In this document: one piece after another, positions 12,378-24,178 of the stretch
Numbering within the stretch: position 1 is the stretch's first letter
Layout: every line of letters begins with the position of its first letter
Assembly (NCBI RefSeq): GCF_910592395.1
Contig: NC_088322.1
Span: 8,737,431-8,801,430 of the forward strand
From: Lineus longissimus
Lineage: Eukaryota; Nemertea; Pilidiophora; Heteronemertea; Lineidae
Direction of reading: 5' to 3'
DNA: 64,000 nt
The notes under the pieces: model-generated
Databases searched by the model: none
Told to the model about the DNA's origin: nothing
The model's input: only the letters and a program-made list of their open reading frames with translations
Made by a program: the position numbers and the translations under genes

Positions 12378-14927
12378 ATCCTGTCCATCAAGGATAATAT
12401 CGGACTTTTGTCGGATAAATCAGGAAAAGGCTAGAGAAACGGTTAAGGAGGCGGAAAAAGCCTCCTACTAGTGATACTAGTAAAACCGTTTTTTATTTAC
12501 GGGAGTGGAAGACACTAGTGTTTGATAATGCTGATTTCTTTAGTTGTAATTTTACAAGCTAATCCGGTGGCCACTTGGAGACGAAATCGAGAAAGATAAG
12601 CGATCCAAGTTAGGGCACTTGTGGCGTTTTGTTTCCAAACGATGCACATGTCGAGTAACAAAGACGAGGGTGGAGTGTTTCCCACGCAGCAGGAATGTGG
12701 ATGAGGTTAGTTTCGGCAGGTATATTCATATAAATAATTGTCAAATAAAGAAATATCCGACCTGACCTGTTTTTTAGCTCTTGAAAAATCTTTGATTTTT
12801 TTTCGGCTTAGCAAATAATATGCACTCCGTAGAGGTTTTTCAGCGAAATGAAAGGAGGTTTTTCACACTAATCTCAAAAACCGTCTGGGGTTTTCCATTT
12901 CACAAAAATGCTCTACGGGGTGTACATTTGTGTTGGTCGAAAAACCTCTAGTAGTTTTTAAAAACCTCAAAAACCCTTATTTTGAAGAGTGTACAAGGCC
13001 AGTTGCAGCTTTTTATTTCTTGTTCCTATCATTGCTGGAATTCACTTGGTAATTGGTACATGGGATACATTTCCCAGCATTGGTGAAAATGAATCGGGTT
13101 GAATGTAGTACATATAACTAAATGAAGGGTGTGTTTATATCTATAAGTAAATTGACCTTATTAAATAAAAGGGAGAGTACGTTAAGGGAAATTCGAGGTA
13201 ATGATCGAGGTAATCTTAGACCCAACACCTAAGTGATCTGCTAATTTTTTGGTTACGTAGCCAGACCTGATGAATTGGAAAATCACAGGCGATATTGACA
13301 CAGAGGAACTCTGGATCCAAAATATTGTTGTGATGGCAAGCCGGAATGTGCAAAGGATATTATAAGTTTTCTCAACATCTTCATGTAGCACAATCTCATA
13401 TCAGTCGATTAGTCTACGTAAGACCACAAGGAGAACGGGTATGATTTATCAATACTTTATGGGGGAAATAGGGACATTGACCAATAGAGGACTGGCGAAA
13501 GGTTGTTGGTCAAGCAGAATGAATTGTCGGATGTTGTTGGTAAGGCCAGACGCAAAAAAAGACCACGCATGATCGAAACGCAGATATCTCTTATTATTTA
13601 TAACTCCAGAATTGACGGCTGCTCCGTTTCGTTACCAGCTATGAACACGGAAAGGAATATCTCTTTGCTTCAGTTACTGGTGAGGCAGATGACACACATT
13701 AACATTTCGGCATTCGAAAACAGAAACCATGAGTTTCATTATACTGACGGAGCCAAACCATTTCAAGATCCCTTTAAATGACAAGTACTCACTTTTCGTC
13801 GTTGTCCCGTGAGAATATTTTGTTTATTTATCGATTTCATTACATCAAATGTATGTAGCTACTGTGTGGTTAAGACCACCTAAAGTGAACATTTCATTAG
13901 CTGGCGACACAACACTAGTATGATTAACGAGACAAGACCACAATTGATTTTTTAAGCCTTTTAGCAGTTACATTGTCAATGTTTGACCGCGACGCATCAA
14001 ATACTGCGTGCGGTTGTGAATCTGAAATTTAGATTATGTTATTCCGGACAGTCGGGCAAGTAAATGGTGAAAAATAAACTGGTAGTTGACCCCGGAAATT
14101 TTTTGATAATCGACAAATTAGACAGACTTTGATATTTCCACTCTTTTCTGCCAACTGGCAGAAAAAACTCAAAACACGCCCCCTATTACCCAATTAGCAA
14201 AATTCGAAATTAATTTTTTCATCAAATAATTTCTTCATATCTGTAGACTTGCCACAGCAAATATTTTTTCAATACCTCTCCAAATATGTACTTGAGAGTT
14301 AAAAACATGCACTCGTCTAATTGATAGGCCTCGACCCTCCAACCTATGAATATTCATTAGTGGTCTTGTCTCTTAATAGTCAATATATAGTGGCTGGCGC
14401 CATTTTCGATTCAGTTTGACCTTCGAGCACCGCGGGCCTGCGAGAAATCGTCTTGACGGATACACTGACGAAAGCAGATGTCATATGAAAGAGCACGGTA
14501 GTTTATTTACGAATAAGATTGTCTATTTGCTAGCTGTATATTTGGTCGACGTGTCTTTGTATATTCACAGTGCGAACCCGCTTGGCTTATTCATATTGTC
14601 AGTGTTACTCGGTCGACAATTAACTGGAAAAAACTAAATCTTCGTCCAGTCAAACTCTTATTTTGAAGATTACCGAGTTTGCATTTCAACCCGGACGCCC
14701 AAACTTCTGTCGTTCAACCGAAAGACAATCAAGAAACCCCATGAAGGCCTCCGCACACTTACGCGTAAATCGGAACCACTCCTTTCCTTAACCCTCTTCA
14801 TATGTAAGTCGTCCAGACTAACGCAAAGTTTGCATTTCACCCAATTACCGCACCTTATGTCGTTCAACTGAAAGACAAGAAAGAAGCCCCAAGACCTAAC
14901 CCTTGTTCATACGATTTTCTCCCGAAA
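12378..14927. other. Convergent intergenic region between the SLC17 paralogs
   Basis: No supported gene. Around 12,400-12,490 lies an interspersed repeat (GTCGGATAAATCAGGAAAAG) that recurs at about 16,878-16,940 in an intron of the second paralog. About 12,815-12,960 is an imperfect inverted repeat: CTCCGTAGAGGTTTTTCAGC is mirrored by a segment ending CTCTACGGGGTG, both next to AAAACCTC runs. Small open frames at 13,182-13,391, 13,503-13,781 and 14,416-14,637 show no domain or splice support. Confidence 0.5.
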
Positions 14928-17900
14928 CTAAAGTTCGGCTTCACTGCCTGAATCATTAATATCAATATCGTAGATCCCATGCGCTTTGTATTTTATTTGT
15001 CTCTTGTATTTGATTTCCCTGTCCTGTCTAGGTCGATCTTCTTTTGCCCAAGGCTGCTCCTCCCCGGCAGCGAAGATAAGAAAGACGATTGTGCCGAGTA
15101 GGTAGACGGCGCCGCAGATATAGAACACGATTTGCCATTCCTCTCGAGTCCCCTGGAAGATAAATTGTTACAACTGCTTCATGATTGCTTTACTCTTGCA
15201 TTTGATGGTGTTGACACAAACGAATACTTGCACAAACACCACTCTGGTCATACTTCGTAGGTACACAGTGGCTTGTCGCAGCACAAATGTTTGAATGACT
15301 GAGAAACGGGGCTGGCCAAGGCCACACACGCTTTGGAGGACGCGCAGACTTACGACAACGCCCATCTCTTTGCAAATAATCCAAAGGGACGAATCCAAGC
15401 AGCTTCCTGCTGGTCCATGACAAAAATGTCAAATCAGGGAAGGATACAGTACCAACTTCAAATTTGCAGTGTCACTGGCAAATAAAGACTTACATTAGTT
15501 GTTAATTGTCCAACGATGACAGGAGCAATCATGCCAGGAACCGTGGCAAAAGTATTGGTCAGACCCATCAGAATGCCAGCAAAGCGTGGTGCTATATCCA
15601 GGTGGTTGACTACATAACCTGAGCGGTTGAAAGATGAAAATCCTACTGAAGCCACCAGGAGGCCTACAGCTGTCATACGGGTCTCACAGCTCACGAAGCT
15701 GGCGGCGACGAGGAAAGCACCGGGCAAGATCGAACCTAGATGCGGGAAAAAAGACATTTTAATTGTAGATTTGCATCTTTTAGCCTTTATCAACCTGCAT
15801 CATTTTGACAATGTGGTCGAAGTTAATTTCATTTCGAAGTATTTGACCTGATTTTCTCTTTGTTACTAGCGTACTCAAATAGCCTGAAATAAGTTTAGAA
15901 ATTGAGAATCCAACTACCATTCGAACTTGGTTTTCTGTATTTCCTTCCTTGATGTCATAATAATAATTATGAGATCTGCTTGTGCCAAAAGTTCTTAACC
16001 TTCAAGAACTAAACCACACTACTTTTTTGCACTCGTTCATGGATCCTGATTGCGATTTACGTATACATCAAATACCTGATATACCTAGCTGTCATGTGGT
16101 ACCATGGTTGATTGGTGTCCGAATGAAGTTAACTTAAGTTAAATTTGCTTAGCATGAAATAACAATAAAAGCAGGAAAACTAACCCAGGGATTGATAAAC
16201 CTTCCTCACAATGACTGTCCTGAAGCCCCGCTCTCTCAGGTTGTCGGCGACCCAACCGAAGATGATTGTACTGACGAACATGATCACGTATGGTAGCGAG
16301 GAATATAGACCATTCTGAAAACCAAGATAAAAACATGACTTGCTCATCAAAGGAAACATGACACACTTTTTATTGTGCTCTTGATATCATGGATCAGGTT
16401 TGAAGTCAGATAATGATGTCATACTTGCAGTAATAGTATGCGACACCGCCTGGTCAATACCGTATGACTTGTATTCTTTTACACGTTCATATAGACGTGT
16501 TTTTTTTCTGAGCTCACTAATATTTACCTGTTTCATATCAAACTTGAGGACATCCCTCATGTAAGTCGGGAGGCAGATGATGATGGTGTACTGGCAGTAG
16601 TTGTTGCAGATATGAGCGACCAGGATGGCCATTAGCGGAGGCGACTTGAAAAACGTCAGCCAAGGAATATTTTGATTCTGAAGAAGAGAGATCCTACTGT
16701 TCACAGTAAAGATCAAAGACCTATGTTGAATGGGCTTGATGAGGTGAGAGCCAAACACTCAGGGTGATCCTTAGCGTGAATCCTAGGCCTTTGATCTTTT
16801 ATGCCTTATGTAGGGAAGCCCTAATATTTTTCACAGGTTTTCTAGAAATCCGACCTTTCAGGTAAACTCGGAAATGTCGGACCTTTGTCGGATAAATCAG
16901 GAAAAGTTAAAGAAACCGTTAAAAAGTCAGGAAAGCCTCCTACTTGTGGAGAGTGCTGAATACACTAAAAAGCTTATTAAGTGCAATGTTTTTGACATTT
17001 ACCGCCCTGTATCACTTGTTCCTGGATGAATTTCGATGAAGTATTTACTTTATTGTTTTTCGTGTATCTTCGCAAGTGCGCCGGGCTTCTTTTTAAAAAA
17101 AAATCGACCCAGGTACAGACCTTCCGAAATCATCAAAAGGTTCCAATTTGCAAATCTCTAACATAGACATTGTGTTGTGTCCCAAAATTAGATTCAACAA
17201 ACTTGGAAGAAATTGTTTTCGTACCGCAACCTAAAAAAAAGGTGGACCTTTACTTTTGAAAATAAAAAAAACTATCATAAAGTACCTTCTCATGTTCTGC
17301 TACAGAGCCAATTTCCTTAATGATATAGTCTCGCTCCTCTTGTTCTATGAATGGGTGGGTGGTGGGCGAATCGTAGACCAAGATCAGAAATAGCACCAGC
17401 CAGACAATTTGGAAGATACCTGGAGAGGATAAAAGATGGAGGCAGATTTGCATATGTACTAAACGACATTGAGTAAGATTCAGTAGAACGTCTCTCTAGG
17501 GGATTCTTGTGACTGACAAAGCTGTCCTTTATAGGGACACCCGCTATGTAAGAATAACGCCTACACTGTAAGAATAACCATATACGTCATAACATATAAC
17601 CATACATTAACCATATACCAAAGGATAACGCAAACCATTTGAAAATAATGCTATGCAAGAATAATTGTCCGTTGGTCGAATCGAATCGAATGACGGGGCA
17701 AAGTTTTCTTTAAAACTTTTTTTTTCAATTCAATCTGGATTTGATGAACAATTATTGATTCGTAAACCAGGTACTCCTTCCTACCTATGATGTAAAATAT
17801 AGATGGCCAACCTCCGTCGAAACCATACACGCAAAGATAACCGGATATGAAGTAAGTGACGATGTTTCCGGTTATTGAGCCTGAAACAAAACCGACTATA

Positions 17901-19362
17901 TAAAGGCCTTTTCTGAGCGCGCTTTCTCACTGGAATTGGATTAAATTAAACGTAAATGTATTAGGCAGTTGCTACTCTAACTTTACTACACTCGCCCGTG
18001 GAAGATGCAAAACCAAAGCGGTCAACTGGTACAGTGGGTTTAAGACTTCAGACAATATGTTTCAGTTAATTCTTGGAGGTAGTTCAACAAGGCCGTCCAA
18101 ATTTTGTGGCTCCTACAGGAAGATCAAGGATGACAGTGTCAACCTAAATAGCTTTTCTCCAGTACCTGAATAACAAACAGACACCAATTTGGTTCTCTCG
18201 TATACGGGCGCCCATCTTGACCATAGCGTATGGTATGCGGGGAAGTTGACGCCCTAAAATAAAATATTGATTCAAAAGCATTTCGTCAAGTATAATTGAT
18301 AACATTGTGCCAAAGCAAAATCTTTGTAGTGTTCAACTTAAGCCCCCCCCCCTGCATGTTGTCACAACGGTCATTGTGTAGACGACTTGATAGCACCGAT
18401 TATTACAGCCTACCGCACTTAATTTTTTCTCTCTCACGAATTAGGGAGAGAAACGTCCTTTCCTTTAACTCCATGATATGTCCAACCCCGTTCATGCGCC
18501 AATGGACCAACAAATGGTGTACCGCCACATAATGTGATCCGTTGATGAAAATAAAATAACATTGAATAACTTTGTTTACGAACCGATCCTAAGCCACAAA
18601 TGACTCTCAACACCAACACGAAATAGACATTCGTCCTAGCCGCCAATGGGGTCAGTAAGGTGCACAGGCCTGAGAGTCCGAGACCCACAGCAAGCACCAG
18701 CCTTGGCCCGATTCGGTTAGCCAGCCACCCGCCAGGAATCTGAGTAACGATGTAGCCGTAGAAGTAGGCACTGAGGATGGCGCCTTGGAGAGAGCGTGAC
18801 CACTCGAATGTACCTTCCTGAAATATTTCAAGTGCAGGAGCTAAATCTGCATATCTGTGAGGGACTGTAAAGACTTATCTTCTATATCGGCCTTGTTGCC
18901 AATTTTTCTTCAAGATTGAAATGAGTATCATATAAAAAAGAGCATGGGTTCGGTTAGGACATGAAATTTCCATCATTTTAAAATGAGATAGATAAAGCCT
19001 AACGGATTCATAAAACTTTCGTGAAAACGCAATCTTCATACATGTTTATATGCCACACTCGTCTATAAAAAATTCAGGTATTACTTATTAAAAATCTTCG
19101 CGAAAACTTACAACTTCAAACCGAGTGTCATTCCCCGCCTGGTTAACGCATGCGCCATCGAGACCCGTTGTGGTAGTTCCATTTACGTCAATTGTGTCAT
19201 TCAAAAATGGAAAGGTTTCATTGGTTGCTGTAGTCGAATTCTGATTGGCTGCTCTTTTGACCATACAAACGATTGCGAGGCTCAGGTTTAATCGCATCCC
19301 ATACATCAGTGTATTTCCAAGGAAACCGATGTAAGCGATTCCATAGCGCCAGTTGCAGTATC
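14928..19362 (-). CDS. SLC17-family anion transporter, copy 2 (paralog of copy 1, opposite strand)
   Basis: Nine exons on the minus strand: 19362-19112, 18817-18584, 18253-18166, 17880-17785, 17419-17286, 16677-16528, 16314-16185, 15735-15494 and 15152-14928 (stop TAG). Phases match throughout. Motifs parallel copy 1: [83 protein letters not shown] and [20 protein letters not shown]. The first luminal loop differs and is rich in N-glycosylation sequons (NST, NET, NGT, NDT). Two differences stand out: an extra phase-1 intron splits the exon that is single (7718-7901) in copy 1, and the C-tail is longer and charged, ending SGSEAEL. A short N-terminal start exon is again missing. An MFS anion or phosphate transporter; substrate unknown. 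Confidence 0.92.
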
Positions 19363-21424
19363 CTAAACGAATGTAGTGCGCTTTAGTTTTGAAAGGAGTG
19401 TTGTAAAGGTGAAGTTTGTCATCGAAAACTGAACAAAAGTGCCTGTTTAAGCGTTTTATGTGTGTAATGGGAGTATCAATAAGGTAACGTAACTGAAATT
19501 AGGTAGAGTATAACGATCCCCGTATTCGGCATCCTGGTCCAGCAAGAATGGGTCGGGCTGTGATGACCATAGCAAAGACATTATAACAAAAAAGGTTATT
19601 CAAGGACAAAGTCCTAACCAGAATCTAGGGATTTTTTCGCTTTAGACACGTCAAGTTCGAAGTACGTTCTATGAACCCAAACTAAAGGTAGCGAATACAA
19701 ATATCTAAGCCAAATCGCTCAGTATTAAGGGAACCTGTTGTGAGTAGGTTGTAATTTGACTACACTATCATAAACTACTAGGTGCATTAATACAAACGCA
19801 GGCAACACTAAAAAAATGCTTACTTGGTTTTCCACCTTGACACGTCATCCTTCCCTCGCCGTGTTGTTACAAAAAAGGTTAAATTAGGACCGCTGCTCCA
19901 GAAAACCTAATACATCAGCGTCTTATGAATGAAGGTACATTTACATTGGTATCGTCGATCAGACAAATCGATGGTAAAAGCACAAGAAATATATTGCAAA
20001 TCTAAAAGTTTCTAATTTCTGTGTCCTTGTTCCAATTCCTCACTACATCGAAAATACATTGATAATACATTCTTAAACAATAGCATACAGTCCAGTGTAC
20101 AGTCACTTAATAGGTATCGAAAGTGACTCTTATCATCTTGTTGATTGACAGACCTATTGCACATTGATTGGCCTACAAATGACCAGCAGTGATTTTGGAT
20201 AGATATATCACTACAATTGCAATCAAACTATTGATTGATGAACCGATAACATCAACACCACTTCACCCGATGATCTAACGTACCGTTAGATGGCGAGCTC
20301 TATGTTCGGCGAGCGGCTCAACCATCTTTTCAAAAATCTCAAAATCTCATATTTTCAAAAATCTCAAAAGCCATTCTTCCATTAAGCCATGAAACATTTT
20401 AATAACTAGCATATACCGTGGCGCGGGCTGTTCGAGGTATAAAAATCGGATTGTGTGGGTGTTGGTATGTTGTGGGTTTGGTGTAAATGGGGTGCTGGTT
20501 TGTGAGTAACACTTTTTTCATGAGTGTAATACTTCTTGAAAACGGAACTAACCATGTGCATGATGTACAGGCGTCCACAATGCTAAACCAATTCTCGGAA
20601 AACCAAGATGGTGCAGACTGGTGATGACTCGATATCAGCCAGCGATTAGCGCCAGAATGGTTTAAGTTACCGGTGTGTGCGTAAATCTTGTCTCCCATTG
20701 GGAACATTCCACTGTTTTCTGTGTAAAATGTCTCCAGTGTTGTTGTTGTTGCTAACAGTAAACTATGATGCGGCCTTACTGGAATCCCCTACTTACTTAT
20801 ACTTCTAATAACAACAACAAACAACTACTGCAACTACCAAATACTGTACATTATGTGATCATGAAAACTGGACTACAAAATGATATTGTCGCAATGACTT
20901 TATTCAAAGTACTCAAACATACCTATTAACCTCCCTTGTGTAAAACTACATCATGTCAGTTGATAATGGATGACAGTAGAGGTAAAACCAGGCTTATTAA
21001 GGTGTTCAACGCTCAGTGCAGCTCGTCAATTATAATAGTGATTTAACCAGGTCACTGACGTTCTTTATAGAATCGGCAGTGAGTGTGAATCTTAATGATT
21101 CTTCATTGCCTTTTTCAGCTAAGTCGAGATGGATTCGTCACCTGAAGGTATGGAGGGTATAGTGTGGTGGATTTAGTTTTCTTATGGACCTGATGGCGTC
21201 TTATCTCAAGTACTGCGCATGTTTACCCGGGCTTGGAATCGAAGAGAATATTGATATCAGCGCGGTTCCAATCGAAGTCGGCCCTGGCGAATACAGGCCA
21301 ACAGGAACTGACCAACGTAGATCTGATCATGAAATAGGAATTATTAGAAAATACACTAAAAAGCTCGAAAAAATTAACTGATATTATTTCAGGAAATATT
21401 TACAATCATTTCAAAAGGTGTCAG

Positions 21425-21715
21425 TATTGTTTGCATAAAGTCCACTAACAATGGAAAACATGGATATTATAAACAGTGTCATGTAAATGTTGTTTCCATA
21501 AAGTCTACCAAACAATGGACAACATTGATGTTATAAACAGTGTAATGTAAATGTTGTTTCCATAAAGTCTACCAAACAATGGACAACATTGATGTTATAA
21601 ACAGTGTAATGTAAATGTTGTTTCCATAAAGTCTACCAAACAATGGACAACATTGATGTTATAAACAGTGTCATGTAAATTTTGTTTCCATAATGTCTAC
21701 CAAACAATTGAAAAT
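21425..21715. repeat. 64-bp tandem repeat, about four units
   Basis: Units contain TAAAGTCTACCAAACAATGG, then ACAACATTGATGTTATAAAC and AGTGTAATGTAAATGTTG. Four head-to-tail copies with few differences are visible, the outer ones more diverged. The same unit reappears at about 22,963-23,060 beside a duplicated flanking block. Confidence 0.8.
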
Positions 21716-21760
21716 ATCACGTGGTCTTTATACACTTGAAAATATGTCCCTCATTCTCTA

Positions 21761-21901
21761 TTGCAACACAAAATTAAGTATTTTGGTATTTGTGGTCGTT
21801 TGTTAAACTGGCTCTCAGCCTATCTTACTGATAGGTCTCAAAGGGTTGTTATCAATGGATCTGAATCGACCCCACTTGATGTCATTTCAGGTATGCCCAA
21901 A
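21761..21901 (+). pseudogene. Non-LTR retrotransposon reverse transcriptase fragment
   Basis: The frame reads LLNWLSAYLTDRSQRVVING then SGMPKG. This is the RT region before the catalytic centre (W..SYL..R.Q.V.I.G......SGVPQG) of jockey/CR1/LINE-type elements. It stops being RT exactly where the inverted-repeat element at 21,902 begins; the catalytic YADD region is not seen. A dead remnant. Confidence 0.7.
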
Positions 21902-22109
21902 GGCCCGTATTTATCACGCTACTTAAGTCAAAGTATGGTGCCTAAGTAGGTACCTGAGTTAAGTACGATACCTTACCTGAGTATACTACTTAGCTATGTA
22001 GGTACTTAAGTCAATTTATGAATTCCAACTTAAGTATGGTACTTAGCTCAGCATGGTACTCAGAGCTTAGGCATACCTAACTTAAGCTGCTTGATAAATA
22101 CTGGGGCCC
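21902..22109. mobile_element. Small inverted-repeat element inserted in RT remnant
   Basis: GGCCCGTATTTATCACGCTA at the left is mirrored by a segment ending GCTTGATAAATACTGGGGCC at the right. The interior is dense in CTTAAG/AAGTA motifs (ACTTAAGT, CCTAAGTAGG). A second, partial copy starts at once (GGGCCCGTATCAATTAAGCT at 22,105) and decays by about 22,260. No coding capacity. Confidence 0.65.
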
Positions 22110-22814
22110 GTATCAATTAAGCTACTTAAAGTCAAAGTATGGTGCCTAAGTAGGCACCTAAGTTAAGTACTATACCTAAGTGGAATTCTCCAAGCTGCTA
22201 ACCTAAAGTATCGTATTCAAATCCACCCTTAAATGTAAGACAACTATCGGGGTGTCCTAAGTCTAAGTGTGTTGGCTTTTAGAACATGAATTCTAATCAT
22301 TTCGTAAAGGAAGCTACTTCGAGATGGCTGCGTTAATGCTGCTTGCGCAAATGGACATTGGCGGCGCGCTATGAGGCGGGAACGTGTATTTCGGGAGACA
22401 GAGTGCATCCATTGGATACTTACAATGATCTTGAACTTTATCAAAGATATCGGTTTGATCATGGTACTATTTTAGCCCGTGCGTTCATTGCCTCTGTGAT
22501 TCGAACCCATGCTTGGTGCTTTTTCTGAGATGTGACGTTGCTGCGTTTGGTTGACTCTGACAATTACTGTACGTTTGTCAGCTTCTGCCATAGTGAGACG
22601 CCGGCAAAATTCTAGTCACTCTCGCGGAACTTCGCCTTTTCTTTTAGGAGGCACTTTTATAGGTGGGTTGTCACCTTTGTGTTCCTCCTTTTAGACACTA
22701 ATTGTATTGTAATGATGTGCTACGTTTTGTTCTTGTGTTTTATGCATTGCTTTGTTTTATAAGTTGTACACATGTTTTACATTTATCTAGTCTAAAAGTA
22801 TTGATCAAATTAAG

Positions 22815-23220
22815 AATTTGTGAATGCTTCGGTTCTAGGATAATATATTTAAATATGATATATATCTACAAATACGCCGCGCAGGCTTGCTGGATAAAGC
22901 GTACATACATTAGTCAAAGAATGTCTCTGCGACATGAACGATATACATGTATTACCCTGCAAAAGTCTACCAAACAATGGAAGCATTCATGTTATAAACA
23001 GTGTCATGTAAATGTTGTTTCTATAAAGTCTACCAAACAATTGAAAATATCACTTAGTCTTCATACGCTTGAAAATATCGATGACAGGATTTGTGAATGC
23101 ATCGGTTCTAGGATTATAGATTTAAATACAGTATATATCTACAAAATACGCCGTGCAGGCTTGCAAGGAAAAACGTTCGTCAAAGACTGTCACTGCGACA
23201 TGAATGATATATTGCCCTTT
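22815..23220 (+). repeat. Local duplication of about 130 bp with intervening 64-bp-type units
   Basis: A block with TTTGTGAATGC, CGGTTCTAGGAT, TATATATCTACAAA, GCAGGCTTGC and GCGACATGAA occurs at about 22,820-22,945 and again at about 23,088-23,205. Units of the 21.4-kb tandem repeat lie between the copies. The array and this block therefore seem to have been copied together. Confidence 0.6.
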
Positions 23221-23239
23221 ACTCATCGGATTGTTCATT

Positions 23240-23340
23240 CTTCGTAAAATAACTCATTTTTGTAAACAGAAACCATGGTGGAATGCCGAGTTTCGCGAAC
23301 ACTGGATCATATATGAGAAATCAGAGAAGGATTACTTAAA
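23240..23340 (+). pseudogene. Retroelement ORF2 fragment (KPWWNAE motif)
   Basis: The frame includes KQKPWWNAEFREHWIIYEKS. PWWN.E is the hallmark of the linker between the endonuclease and RT domains of LINE-like ORF2 proteins. Its position downstream of the RT piece, although it belongs upstream in an intact element, shows that the remnant is rearranged or comes from another copy. Confidence 0.5.
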
Positions 23341-24178
23341 ATTACACAAAACGATAGGGTTGAGAATTCTAAAACATCTCGATTTATAATGAACCGCAGT
23401 TTACAGTGTAAATGCACTATGCGCCTCGTTTTTTAATTCAGCGGTTATGGTTAGACAACCACACCCCCTTGGGTTCGTGCAAAATATGGAGGCAGTCAAA
23501 AGCATTTAAAACCACTTTATTCGTTATTTAATTTGAGATGTTTTAAAATAGAAATTGATACCTCACTGTCGGTACTGATCGTCTCACCATGACCGTTTGG
23601 GTGGAGCTAAAATGTTTTTGAAGTAGGCCAAAGGTTCATCGCAATTTGATTTCTATGGCACGCCTAAGCGGAATAAATGTAAGACTTGAAAATACAATGC
23701 AACATTTTGAAATATATTGCAACCCTTGGAAAAATATGCCAACATTACAAAAACTTATGTCAATATTTCAAAATAGGTATCAAGAAATTTGAAAATAAAT
23801 TGTAACATTTCCTAAAAATGTAGGTCAACTTTTTTGACAACCCTTGAAAAAAACATGGCAACATTTTGAAAATAATTATCGCAACATTCACGTCACCAAA
23901 CAAATTTTCTTCCGTATCGGGCTTTCTAAGACCGGAGAAAATCAATTGGTGCGATCTGGTGATTCGGACCACGCACTCGAGCAGTCTCGTAATTTCATGT
24001 ATAGCGATAGCAAGTGCACCTACAGGAGTCATGGAAAAAAGATACCAAAATGATCGTATCATTCACATATTTCACGCTTATCTTCTACGTATTTTTACCA
24101 AATGATATTTAGACCAACGTACACTTGTATGGTAGCCCCTTGTTTTCTTTATTGCCGGTGTTCTGTTGAGGATCATAC

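Larger units (their letters stand above)
19363..24178. other. Repeat-rich intergenic region
   Basis: No intact gene is supported. It holds a 64-bp tandem repeat, two non-LTR retroelement fragments, a small inverted-repeat element and a local duplication (all listed separately). From about 23,690 to 23,890 a run of short degenerate units of the type GAAAATAxxxTGCAACATTT is visible. The unseen 5' exon of SLC17 copy 2 should lie to the right of 19,362. Confidence 0.5.

Noticed and set aside
21425-21715. Regular repeats resembling a CRISPR array
   Set aside because: Units are directly abutting without unique spacers, and the window is animal nuclear DNA.
23844-24105. Overlapping small frames on both strands near 24 kb
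   Set aside because: No domain, no splice support, and they lie in AT-rich degenerate repeat DNA.
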